A stretch of DNA of 51,884 nucleotides from an uncultured Alteromonadaceae bacterium. GTDB lineage: Bacteria; Pseudomonadota; Gammaproteobacteria; Enterobacterales; Alteromonadaceae. The notes beneath the pieces were generated by a model that was not told the origin of the DNA, searched no databases, and worked only from the letters and a program-made list of their open reading frames with translations. The position numbers and the translations under genes are program-made. Positions 43,659 to 51,884 of this stretch are shown here, piece by piece (the stretch's first letter is position 1; every line of letters begins with the position of its first letter). Location of the stretch: the NCBI GenBank assembly GCA_913056495.1, contig CAJXMO010000025.1:1-51884 (forward strand), read 5' to 3'.

Positions 43659-46600
43659 CTATTTAATATTGCCAGTGCGATTTAACCAAAGGCTGACCAT
43701 TTTTTGCAGCTCCTGGGCGTTAATCGGTTTGGTTAAATAATCATTCATACCGGCGCTGATGCATTTTTCTCTATCACCCGCCATTGCACTGGCGGTCATC
43801 GCAATAATCGGTATTTGTTTGAATTCATCTCCGGCCGCGCCTTGCCTGATTTGCTCTGTGGCATCATAGCCATCAATAACAGGCATTTGGCAATCCATCA
43901 GAATCAGTTGAGGCCGAGGCTCTGCATTCATATTTTTGAGTTGTAAGATGGCATCTTCACCATTATTCGCCAGACTCATTTTCATTTTCCAGGGCTCCAG
44001 AATGCCTGCGGCAACAGCCTGATTAATCTCATTATCATCGACAATTAAGATATGGCAATTTTGATAATGGCCTGGCTTATCATTTTGAGCCGGCTCTTTT
44101 TCTGGCGACTCTTTCGTGGCGGGGGCATTTAGCTGGTTTAATTTATCAATGGCCTTAATTAATTCAGCAGGCATGACAGGTTTGCCAATATTCAGCGTCT
44201 TACTGTCGTGTAATGTTTTACTGCTTTCGCCTCTTTTAATTTGGTCTGTCATCACAATATTAGCGACTGAATTGCCCTTGGCCTTCAGCAATTGTTTATA
44301 CGATGGCTCAGTATGCTCATGGATGACGTTTTGATTGATGATAACAAACTCATAACCGGCATTGTTTTCTATTTCAGTTAAGGCTTTATTGATATCTGAA
44401 AAACTGGCGACTTTGGCATGCCAGGATTTTAATAACTTTTGAATTGCATGGCGGCTTGATTTGTTCTCGTCTATTACAACAAAATAACGATTTGGCAGAC
44501 TCGGATAGTCAATCTTGTTTAACTTGGGTTGTTTCGCTAAGTCAAAAATCAAACTAAAACTAAAGGTGCTGCCTTGTCCCTTTTCACTGCTCAGGGAAAT
44601 ATCACCCTTCATCAATTCGCACAATTGTCGGGTAATAGACAGACCTAAGCCAGTGCCGCCGTATTTGCGTGTTGTACTGTCATCAGCCTGTGAAAAGGCT
44701 TCAAATAACTGCTGCTGTTTTTCTTTTGAAATGCCTATGCCAGTATCTGATACCGAACAATTAAATTTAACCTGGTCCAAATTCAGTAATTCTGTACTCG
44801 CACTGACCAGTATTTCTCCCTGATCGGTAAATTTAGTGGCATTATTAATCAGGTTGATCAGGATTTGTTGTAATCTGTGATAATCACCTACGACACACTG
44901 GTGCTCGATTTCAGCGCTATCAAAAATAAATTCGATGCCTTTTTCCTGAACTTTTAGCGCCATAGAGACAGTTAGTTCACTCAACACATTCAGTAAGTTA
45001 AATTCAACACGCTCCAGATCCAATTTGCCGGCTTCAATTTTACTAAAATCCAAAATATCATTAATCAGAGAGGTTAAGCTCATCGCACTGGTTTCGGCCA
45101 TTTTAAGATAATTGACCTGACGTTCAGATAACGCATCTTGCTTAATCAGTTTGAGCATGCCCATAATGCCATTCATAGGTGTTCTGATTTCATGACTCAT
45201 ATTGGCAACAAAGCTACTTTTAGCCTGATTTGCATGAATCGCTTGATTACGTGCGTCTTCCAATTCTTTTGTACGCTCCATGACCTGGAGCTCAAGTGAT
45301 GTATTTAATTCTTGAATGCGTTTCTCGTTGAGTTTTTGAGTTGATATATCCCTGATTATCGCAGCAATGCCATCGAGTTTATTTTCCAGATAGATAGGCG
45401 ATAAGGTGATTGAAACAATTAATAGGTTATGGTTTGAAAGTAGGATTTCCTGTTCAATAGGCTCAGCGCCCTGACCTGACTTGATTGCATTTATGGCCAA
45501 CTGAAGCTGACTGTCAGGCTGTTGTGCATTGCACAGTTGCAGTAAATTCAAATGCTGTTGACTGACTAACTGTGAGCCAAATACATCTTTAGCGGAACGA
45601 TTCCAGCCAGTAATATTGGCTTGATTATCAATTGAAATAACCGCATCAGAAGAGCCGTCAATAATAGCTGCATATTTTGCCTGAGTTGTAATTAATGCCA
45701 GACTTTTTTTCAAATTGTTCCGGTACATCAATAATAAAGTGATAATGACCAGGTAAATAACGATGAGCGTAATCACTGAGCTGCTCAGACGCTTGTTTAT
45801 TAATTCATTTAGCTGAGTTTCATTAATGCTCAGTACTAAATTAATTTGCCGGCCATTTACAAAGTTATCGAGTTCAATATGCTTGCTTAATGCATAATGA
45901 ATCTCACCACGACTGTTTTTTTCCTGTAAAACTTTAAATTGTTTGACGCCTGGTTTGGATACTTCAAATTGCGAGTCCAGATTAAATGGTGAGTTCAAAT
46001 CTCTGCCGAATTGATATTCCTCGTATGGGTGCAAAATAAATTGCTTATTATTGCTCGCATAAAGGTTCAGGTAAGCAGGCAGGTCTTGCTTAAGGCTGTT
46101 TAAAATTTGTTTGGCATTCAGATTGATGATAACAATGCCAAAAAAGCTTTTGTTGCTGTCATATACAGGCATGGCGGCTCTATAGGTTGGCCAGAAGGGG
46201 TATTCTACTTTGCCAAATTCCCGGTTAAGCTCAATATCACTAATATAGGTTTCTTGCGGATGCAACTTACTGGTTTCAATAAAATAATCACGGCTGGCTT
46301 TTTGCTGTAGATTATCGGCCTGAATGATTTGAATACCATTATCCGTTCTGTCTATTCGGATAAGCTCCCGGCCATTATCTGCTTTGCCTATATAACGAAT
46401 CTGAGCAACATCGGCGTGGTTTCTGATAAAACCGTCAAAAATGGTTGTGAGTCTTTCATTCCATAACGCAATAGGTGTTTGGTTTTTAGGGTCTATCCCG
46501 CCATTTTCAGTTGCGCGCACAATCCCGGATATCGGAGGCAGTAGTTGGATAAATTTAATATTCTGACGTGCGTTGATGATTTCCTGATTTAATATATCAG

Positions 46601-46766
46601 CACGTAAGTTAAGTTGGGTTTGGATTTCATTATGTACATCTTGAGTCACATTGTCTGTGATTTTTTGATTTAGTACAAAAAATAGAACCAGGCACACTAA
46701 AGTGGTGACAACCATTGCAATCGAAAATAAATTTTTAGAGTAGGCCGTCCCGGATATAAATTGCAT
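43659..46766 (-). CDS. Hybrid sensor histidine kinase with Cache and PAS domains
   Basis: A 1035-residue membrane kinase. A first membrane helix (about 12-32) and a second (about 330-350) enclose a periplasmic Cache-type sensor domain. Then come a PAS domain (about 365-480), a coiled coil, HisKA with His525 in NMSHEIRTPMNG, and the HATPase domain (GTGLGLSI, GQGSTFSFSL). Two receiver domains follow. The first (about 755-870) lacks the phosphoacceptor: Asn811 stands where Asp is expected. The second is intact with Asp958 in LILMDCQMPVIDG and DDNEIN. There is no Hpt domain, so a separate phosphotransferase is needed. It resembles BarA-like kinases. The ligand is unknown. It is divergent from prlC with 176 bases between. 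Confidence 0.92.
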   Translation of the reverse strand: MQFISGTAYSKNLFSIAMVVTTLVCLVLFFVLNQKITDNVTQDVHNEIQTQLNLRADILNQEIINARQNIKFIQLLPPISGIVRATENGGIDPKNQTPIALWNERLTTIFDGFIRNHADVAQIRYIGKADNGRELIRIDRTDNGIQIIQADNLQQKASRDYFIETSKLHPQETYISDIELNREFGKVEYPFWPTYRAAMPVYDSNKSFFGIVIINLNAKQILNSLKQDLPAYLNLYASNNKQFILHPYEEYQFGRDLNSPFNLDSQFEVSKPGVKQFKVLQEKNSRGEIHYALSKHIELDNFVNGRQINLVLSINETQLNELINKRLSSSVITLIVIYLVIITLLLMYRNNLKKSLALITTQAKYAAIIDGSSDAVISIDNQANITGWNRSAKDVFGSQLVSQQHLNLLQLCNAQQPDSQLQLAINAIKSGQGAEPIEQEILLSNHNLLIVSITLSPIYLENKLDGIAAIIRDISTQKLNEKRIQELNTSLELQVMERTKELEDARNQAIHANQAKSSFVANMSHEIRTPMNGIMGMLKLIKQDALSERQVNYLKMAETSAMSLTSLINDILDFSKIEAGKLDLERVEFNLLNVLSELTVSMALKVQEKGIEFIFDSAEIEHQCVVGDYHRLQQILINLINNATKFTDQGEILVSASTELLNLDQVKFNCSVSDTGIGISKEKQQQLFEAFSQADDSTTRKYGGTGLGLSITRQLCELMKGDISLSSEKGQGSTFSFSLIFDLAKQPKLNKIDYPSLPNRYFVVIDENKSSRHAIQKLLKSWHAKVASFSDINKALTEIENNAGYEFVIINQNVIHEHTEPSYKQLLKAKGNSVANIVMTDQIKRGESSKTLHDSKTLNIGKPVMPAELIKAIDKLNQLNAPATKESPEKEPAQNDKPGHYQNCHILIVDDNEINQAVAAGILEPWKMKMSLANNGEDAILQLKNMNAEPRPQLILMDCQMPVIDGYDATEQIRQGAAGDEFKQIPIIAMTASAMAGDREKCISAGMNDYLTKPINAQELQKMVSLWLNRTGNIK

Positions 46767-46942
46767 AAGCGACTTCTGCTTTGTTCATTCCTTTAATACA
46801 GTATGTCTATACTATAGAAGATTTTTATTATTTACATGCTCAGTCAGCTATTTTTTCATAAATTTTGAATTAAGCCCTTGTAATTGAGAACGAATGTCCC
46901 GATTTTATTAGTTTTAGGCGAAACCAAAAAAGAGCTTATTTT

Positions 46943-48982
46943 ATGACGAATCCGCTACTGCGTGAAACCAGTTTACCTTTATTTAAAGAAATTAAACCTG
47001 AACATATTCTACCAGCGGTAGAAGAGGCTATTGGCGAATGTAAATCCACCATTGAAAAGCTCGTTAAACAGGACAGCTTTAGTTGGCAGAATCTGGTAGA
47101 GCCTTTGGATGAAGTAGATGATAAGCTCAGCAAAATATGGTCTCCGGTTTCTCATTTGCATTCAGTTGCTGATACCGAAGCCCTGCGCCAGGCATATCAG
47201 GCTTGTTTGCCTTTGTTATCTGAATATTCAACTTATGTCGGTCAACATCAGGGGTTGTACCAAGCTTATCAGGCGATTGCAGACAGTGACGTTTTTACCG
47301 GTTTAAATCAGGCACAACAAAAAGCCATCAACAACGCCATTCGAGATTTTAAATTATCCGGCGTCTCTTTACCGGATGATAAAAAGCAGCGCTATGGTGA
47401 GATTAGACAGCGTTTGTCAGAATTATCGACAACATTTGGCAATAATGTTTTAGACGCGACGCAAGGCTGGACTAAGTTAATTACAGATGAAACAGACTTA
47501 TCCGGGTTACCTGAAAGTGCGATTGCCGCAGCAAAAGAAACCGCTCAGGCAAAAGGGCAGGAAGGTTGGATGTTTACGCTTGAATTCCCCAGTTATTTAC
47601 CCGTCATGATGTACGCAGATAATCGAGCACTCAGAGAAGAAGTTTATAAAGCCTTCTCAACCCGAGCTTCTGATCAGGGACCAAACGCAGGTCAGTGGGA
47701 TAATTCAGAGGTGATGGATGAAATTTTAAAACTTCGTCACGAACTTGCCCAGCTATTAGGATTTGATAATTACGCAGAAGAATCACTAGCGACAAAAATG
47801 GCCGAATCACCGGAGCAAGTACTCGATTTCCTGTATGATTTAAGTGAAAAAAGTCAATCACAGGCAAAATCAGAACTCAATGAATTAACTGAATTTGCCA
47901 AGCAAAAACACAACATTGAGCAGCTTAATGCATGGGATATGACTTATTATGCGGAAAAGTTGAAGCAGGAAAAATACGCTATTTCAGATGAAGTATTACG
48001 TCCTTATTTTCCGGAAGAAAAAGTGATCAGCGGCTTGTTTCAAATCGTTGAAAAGCTTTTTTCAATTCATATTAAACCTCGTGAAGGTGTTCAGGTTTGG
48101 CATGATACAGTGCGTTTTTATGATATCTATGATGCTCAGAATCAATTAAAAGGCAGCTTTTATTTTGATCTGTATGCACGTGAAGGTAAACGCGGCGGTG
48201 CCTGGATGGATGTTTGTGTTGGCCAGATGCGAAAGTCTAATGGTGAACTTCAATTACCGGTAGCTTATTTAACCTGTAATTTTAATAAGCCTGTGGGTGG
48301 AAAACCTGCATTATTTACTCATTCTGAAGTGGAAACCCTGTTCCATGAATTTGGTCATGGTTTGCACCATATGTTAACCCAGATTGATGTGAGCGCAGTC
48401 GCCGGCATTAATGCTGTTGCCTGGGATGCGGTTGAATTACCGAGTCAATTTTTGGAAAACTGGTGCTGGCAGCCTGAAGCGCTCGAAATATTTTCCGGTC
48501 ATTATGAAACAGGCGAAACCTTGCCGCAGGATCTATTAGATAAAATGCTGGCTGCAAAAAACTTTCAATCTGCAATGATGATGCTACGTCAACTCGAGTT
48601 TTCATTATTTGATTTTGAATTACATCATGAATATAAGGCCGAAAATGGCATTAATATTCAGCAAAAACTCAATCAGGTCAGAGAGAAAGTGGCCGTTGTG
48701 GTTCCACCTGAATTTAATCGCTTCCAGCATGGCTTTAGCCATATTTTTGCGGGTGGTTATGCGGCTGGTTATTATAGCTACAAGTGGGCTGAAGTCTTAT
48801 CAGCAGATGCATTTAGTTTATTTGAAGAAAATGGCATTTTTGATCAGAAAACCGGACAATCATTTTTAAACAATATTTTAGAAATGGGTGGTTCAAAAGA
48901 GCCTATGGAATTGTTTAAAGCTTTCCGTGGTCGTGAACCACAAGTTGATGCACTATTACGTCATACAGGGATTGCAGCTTAA
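46943..48982 (+). CDS. prlC: Oligopeptidase A (M3 metallopeptidase)
   Basis: A 679-residue cytoplasmic zinc peptidase that degrades peptides, including cleaved signal peptides. The zinc motif HEFGH (His468, Glu469, His472) is in VETLFHEFGHGLHHML, with the third ligand Glu downstream in WDAVELPSQFLENW. The C-terminus has the M3 segment FSHIFAGGYAAGYYSYKWAEV. The length equals E. coli PrlC (680) and the N-terminus MTNPLL is the same style, which supports this start, although its ribosome binding site is weak. It is a single-gene unit closed by a terminator. Confidence 0.95.
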   Translation: MTNPLLRETSLPLFKEIKPEHILPAVEEAIGECKSTIEKLVKQDSFSWQNLVEPLDEVDDKLSKIWSPVSHLHSVADTEALRQAYQACLPLLSEYSTYVGQHQGLYQAYQAIADSDVFTGLNQAQQKAINNAIRDFKLSGVSLPDDKKQRYGEIRQRLSELSTTFGNNVLDATQGWTKLITDETDLSGLPESAIAAAKETAQAKGQEGWMFTLEFPSYLPVMMYADNRALREEVYKAFSTRASDQGPNAGQWDNSEVMDEILKLRHELAQLLGFDNYAEESLATKMAESPEQVLDFLYDLSEKSQSQAKSELNELTEFAKQKHNIEQLNAWDMTYYAEKLKQEKYAISDEVLRPYFPEEKVISGLFQIVEKLFSIHIKPREGVQVWHDTVRFYDIYDAQNQLKGSFYFDLYAREGKRGGAWMDVCVGQMRKSNGELQLPVAYLTCNFNKPVGGKPALFTHSEVETLFHEFGHGLHHMLTQIDVSAVAGINAVAWDAVELPSQFLENWCWQPEALEIFSGHYETGETLPQDLLDKMLAAKNFQSAMMMLRQLEFSLFDFELHHEYKAENGINIQQKLNQVREKVAVVVPPEFNRFQHGFSHIFAGGYAAGYYSYKWAEVLSADAFSLFEENGIFDQKTGQSFLNNILEMGGSKEPMELFKAFRGREPQVDALLRHTGIAA

Positions 48983-49015
48983 GCTGATTAGATTCTCAGC
49001 GTGACTTAATATTTA

Positions 49016-49047
49016 AAACCGATTCCGGATAGGGAATCGGTTTTTTT
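49016..49047 (+). terminator. Terminator of prlC
   Basis: AAACCGATTCC (49016-49026) pairs with GGAATCGGTTT (49033-49043) around a 6-base loop, and a T-run continues to 49047. Confidence 0.92.
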
Positions 49048-49225
49048 GTCTAAAAATCTATTATTTGTTTCTTATTGTCTCTCTTAAAAATCCCAACATG
49101 CAAAATTGATTGATTCAAAATCAATCACCCTACGTTTGTTTTTGATTAAAAATGTTAATTTTATTGTTGTTTTTGTGTTTGTTTTCTGTTTAATTGTCTA
49201 AAAGAAAAGCATAAAAGGAATAACA

Positions 49226-49483
49226 ATGAAAAAGGCTGGTTATTGGCAAGAAAATATTCGTCTGATACTAATTTGTCTGGTTATCTGGTTTATCGTCTCA
49301 TTTGGGTTTGGCATTCTTTTAGTTGAACCGCTAAATGAAATTCGTTTGGGTGGCTATAAATTAGGGTTTTGGTTTGCACAGCAAGGTTCTATTTATACTT
49401 TTGTTGCCCTGATCTTCTGGTACACCTATAAAATGAATCAGCTCGATAAAAAATATGACCTTGAAGACGAGCAGGAGGACTAA
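49226..49483 (+). CDS. DUF4212 small membrane subunit of a sodium:solute symporter
   Basis: An 85-residue inner-membrane protein with two helices (about 12-34 and 52-72) and a charged C-terminal tail (DKKYDLEDEQED). Proteins of this DUF4212 family are nearly always encoded just upstream of an SSS symporter, as here (three bases between stop and next ATG). It is probably an accessory subunit; its exact role in the family is not settled. ATG follows AAAAGGA. Confidence 0.9.
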   Translation: MKKAGYWQENIRLILICLVIWFIVSFGFGILLVEPLNEIRLGGYKLGFWFAQQGSIYTFVALIFWYTYKMNQLDKKYDLEDEQED

Positions 49484-49486
49484 TTT

Positions 49487-51223
49487 ATGGATGAATTAAG
49501 ACTATATACCTACATAGCTGTTTTTGGCTCGTTTGCTCTCTATTTTGCGATTGCCTGGTGGGCACGAGCGGGGTCCACGGATGAATTTTACGCAGCTGGC
49601 GGGCACGTAGGTCCGGTTCAAAACGGGATGGCGATTGGCGCTGACTGGATGAGTGCCGCTTCGTTTATATCTATGGCCGGTTTAATTGCGTTTTTAGGTT
49701 ATGGTGGCTCTGTCTTTTTAATGGGCTGGACTGGCGGTTATGTGCTGCTGGCGATGTTACTTGCGCCTTATATGAGAAAACACGGCAAATTTACTGTGCC
49801 TGAGTTTATTTCAGATCGTTATTATTCAAAAACAGCAAGAGTGGTTGCTGTTATCTGTCTGATCATTGCATCTTTGACTTATATCATAGGTCAAATGAAA
49901 GGGGTTGGCGTTGCTTTTTCCCGTTTTCTGGAAGTGGATTATGGCTTAGGTTTAGCGATTGGAATGGTGGTTGTATGGGTTTATGCGGTTATGGGCGGTA
50001 TGAAAGGCATTACTTATACTCAGATTGCACAATATTGCGTGTTAATTTTTGCTTATACCGTACCTGCGATTTTTATTTCTTTGCAGCTAACCGGAAATCC
50101 GATCCCGCAACTTGGGTTAGGCAGTACGCTTGCTGATGGCAGTGGCGTTTATTTGCTGGATAAACTGGATATGATAGTGACAGACTTAGGCTTTAGAGAG
50201 TACACCACAGATAATATGGGTGGAAGCCTTAATATGTTCGCCTATACATTATCTTTGATGATAGGCACAGCTGGTTTGCCTCATGTCATCATGCGTTTTT
50301 TTACTGTACCCAGTGTAAAAGCTGCGCGCGCGTCAGCAGGTTATGCACTTGTTTTTATTGCACTTTTATACACAGTAGCGCCGGCTGTTGGTGCTATGGC
50401 AAGATTAAACTTTACGCAAACCGTTGAACCGGCTTCAGGCCAGCAACTTGAGTACGAACAAAGACCTCAATGGTTTAAAGATTGGGAAGCAACGGGCTTA
50501 TTAGAGTTTGAAGATAAAAACCAGGATGGCAAAATTCAATATTCTGCAGATCAGAAAAATAATGAAATGGTGAATGTTGATCGCGATATTATGGTTTTGG
50601 CTAACCCGGCGATTGCGAATTTACCAAACTGGGTAATAGCCTTGGTTGCTGCAGGCGGCTTAGCGGCTGCGCTTTCTACCGCAGCCGGTTTGTTGTTAGC
50701 AATCTCTTCATCGGTTTCTCATGATTTAATGAAAGGGGTGTTAACGCCGAACCTGACCGAAAAGCAGGAACTGCTGGCCGGCCGTATCGTTATGACGGTA
50801 TCCATTATCATTTCCGGCTATCTCGGGCTCAATCCGCCCGGTTTTGCCGCCGGTACAGTCGCGCTGGCATTTGGGCTTGCCGCTTCGAGTATTTTCCCGG
50901 CGTTGATGATGGGGATTTTTATTAAGAAAATGAGCGGCACGGCAGCTGTGTCCGGGATGATAGCTGGTATCGGCGTTACTATGCTGTATGTATTCCAGCA
51001 CAAAGGTATTATGTTTATTCCGGGCACCGAATTTTTAGGCAGCTTACCGGAAAACTGGTTTTTCGGTATTTCGCCTAATGCATTTGGTGCCGTGGGTGCT
51101 TTGGTTAACTTTACGGTTGCTGTAATCGTCTGTAAATTCACCGGGCCAGCACCAAAAGAAATCCAGGAACTCGTGGAGAATTTCCGCATACCGAAAGGCG
51201 CTGGTGCTGCACATCATCATTAA
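49487..51223 (+). CDS. Sodium:solute symporter (SSS family), VC_2705-type
   Basis: A 578-residue transporter with about 13 membrane helices that couples Na+ to uptake of a small solute, often acetate or another monocarboxylate in this subgroup. The SSS signature is seen in FYAAGGHVGPVQNGMAIGADWMSAASFI (partly quoted), GGMKGITYTQIAQ and GLAAALSTAAGLLLAISSSVSHD (partly quoted). A soluble loop around residues 315-370 carries a dockerin/EF-hand-like DKNQDGKI (Asp343 on). The C-terminus ends in three His residues. AGGAGG precedes ATG. With DUF4212 it forms a two-gene operon. The solute is not readable; acetate released from acetylated pectin would fit but is a guess. Confidence 0.92.
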   Translation: MDELRLYTYIAVFGSFALYFAIAWWARAGSTDEFYAAGGHVGPVQNGMAIGADWMSAASFISMAGLIAFLGYGGSVFLMGWTGGYVLLAMLLAPYMRKHGKFTVPEFISDRYYSKTARVVAVICLIIASLTYIIGQMKGVGVAFSRFLEVDYGLGLAIGMVVVWVYAVMGGMKGITYTQIAQYCVLIFAYTVPAIFISLQLTGNPIPQLGLGSTLADGSGVYLLDKLDMIVTDLGFREYTTDNMGGSLNMFAYTLSLMIGTAGLPHVIMRFFTVPSVKAARASAGYALVFIALLYTVAPAVGAMARLNFTQTVEPASGQQLEYEQRPQWFKDWEATGLLEFEDKNQDGKIQYSADQKNNEMVNVDRDIMVLANPAIANLPNWVIALVAAGGLAAALSTAAGLLLAISSSVSHDLMKGVLTPNLTEKQELLAGRIVMTVSIIISGYLGLNPPGFAAGTVALAFGLAASSIFPALMMGIFIKKMSGTAAVSGMIAGIGVTMLYVFQHKGIMFIPGTEFLGSLPENWFFGISPNAFGAVGALVNFTVAVIVCKFTGPAPKEIQELVENFRIPKGAGAAHHH

Positions 51224-51250
51224 ATTATTTAATGTAATCAGATAATGTTA

Positions 51251-51277
51251 AAAGGCCGGTGTTACCGGCCTTTTTTA
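51251..51277 (+). terminator. Terminator of the DUF4212-SSS operon
   Basis: AAAGGCCGGT (51251-51260) pairs with ACCGGCCTTT (51264-51273) around GTT, followed by T residues to 51276. It lies 27 bases after the stop. Confidence 0.93.
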
Positions 51278-51334
51278 TTAGCACCTGGCCCATAACATTA
51301 GTTTTATTCGGCGGTGCGTGTAATTAATGGCGAT

Positions 51335-51382
51335 GAAAAATAGAAAAATAGAAAAATAGAAAAATAGAAAAATAGAAAAATA
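51335..51382. repeat. Microsatellite: six copies of GAAAAATA
   Basis: Six uninterrupted 8-base units run from 51335 to 51382, with a partial GAAAT after. The array lies about 320 bases before the gnd start and 111 bases after the symporter stop. Such arrays vary in copy number by slippage. Confidence 0.9.
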
Positions 51383-51702
51383 GAAATCTAAGGGTTGTTT
51401 TTGAGGTTTTATAAACAGCAGTATTTGAATACAGAGGAATGACTGGTTTTGCTGGAAGAGCGACGATTTGCACGACCAGATAAAGATCGGTTGGGATAAT
51501 CTTTAAGGCTTAAATTAATATTTATAATATAATATTTGGGTATTGATATAAGTGCTACATAACTATTGGTTATGTGAGCATGAATTATCGATCATGCTTA
51601 TTTATGCTTAGGGTGTAGAGGGTTTGTTAATAAGTGATGTACACTAATCAAACGCCTAAAATTTGGCACAAAATAAACTATAGCATCAAATAAGGAGCTA
51701 TT

Positions 51703-51884
51703 TTGAAAGCATTATCAGATATAGGCCTGGTAGGTCTGGCCGTTATGGGTGAAAACCTGGTTCTGAACATGGAATCAAAAGGGTTTACCGTAACCGCTTA
51801 TAACCGTAGTTATGAAAAAGTAGAAAAATTCTTAAATGGCCGTGCAGCGGGTAAAAATATTCGCGGCGCGCAGAATGTTGAAGA
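51703..51884 (+). CDS. gnd: 6-phosphogluconate dehydrogenase, N-terminal part
   Basis: The first 60 codons of 6-phosphogluconate dehydrogenase (decarboxylating), cut by the window edge. The NADP-binding motif GLVGLAVMGENL and the AYNRSYEKVEKFL segment are specific to Gnd. The start appears to be TTG (51703), five bases after AAGGAG; no ATG is in frame before the NADP motif. The enzyme oxidises 6-phosphogluconate to ribulose 5-phosphate and supplies NADPH. Confidence 0.93.
   Translation, partial: MKALSDIGLVGLAVMGENLVLNMESKGFTVTAYNRSYEKVEKFLNGRAAGKNIRGAQNVE

Larger units (their letters stand above)
51224..51702. other. Gap between the symporter and gnd
   Basis: 479 bases without a gene. It holds the symporter terminator, a 6-copy GAAAAATA array (51335-51382) and AT-rich sequence that presumably includes the gnd promoter. 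TATAATATAATAT near 51526 and TGTACACTAATC near 51637 are possible promoter parts, not decidable by eye. Confidence 0.5.

Noticed and set aside
50818..51189. 123-codon antisense frame inside the symporter gene
   Set aside because: It mirrors conserved membrane codons of the SSS gene and shows no protein family features.
51335..51382. Repeat array as a possible CRISPR
   Set aside because: The units are 8 bases, directly adjacent and without spacers, so this is a microsatellite.

Overview
The window reads as chromosomal DNA of a marine, polysaccharide-degrading gammaproteobacterium, most likely Alteromonadales (Catenovulum/Paraglaciecola-like). The grounds are an AT-leaning composition, two large TonB-dependent receptors of the TonB-Xanth-Caul type with no SusD partners, lipoprotein and secreted carbohydrate-active enzymes, a TRAP transporter, SoxR, PrlC, HU and Gnd. 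No tRNA, rRNA, CRISPR, IS element or integrase was seen. The species call is inference.

Left part (1-9.3 kb): a galactoside locus. A GH2 beta-galactosidase lipoprotein lies on the plus strand. On the minus strand are a secreted GH97 enzyme with the catalytic pair of the retaining alpha-galactosidase branch, a TonB-dependent receptor and a short-chain dehydrogenase. Next (9.3-16.2 kb) comes a redox/electrophile block: an SDR behind a near-perfect SoxR box, soxR, a DkgB-like aldo-keto reductase, then a LysR gene divergent from an exported DJ-1/PfpI protein and a YqjM-like old yellow enzyme. An AraC regulator co-transcribed with a membrane protein carrying a degenerate GGDEF domain follows. Housekeeping genes (UvrD-type helicase, HU) fill 17.4-20 kb.

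Right part (20.3-43 kb): a pectin/uronate block. KdgK, a GntR/FCD regulator with an UxuR/ExuR-like operator, a three-gene TRAP transporter and ManD form the cytoplasmic import and mannonate branch. A CE2-like esterase, a multidomain pectinesterase lipoprotein, UxaC, a second TonB-dependent receptor and a 1458-residue PL1 pectate lyase lipoprotein form the outer-membrane and isomerase branch. Three of these transcription units (pectinesterase, uxaC, TonB receptor-pectate lyase) share a CCGG-centred palindrome, TGCCACCGGTGGCA, at their promoters. This points to one repressor that is not encoded here. The steps between UxaC and KDG other than ManD (UxuB, UxaB, UxaA) are absent from the window.

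Far right (43.6-51.9 kb): a hybrid sensor kinase, oligopeptidase A, a DUF4212/SSS sodium:solute symporter pair and the start of gnd. Gnd and KdgK fit with a sugar-acid catabolism feeding KDPG and the pentose phosphate route. The most interesting items are the shared CCGG operator regulon, the four-copy unassigned module flanking the pectate lyase domain, the SoxR box placed on an SDR, and a probable ATT start codon.
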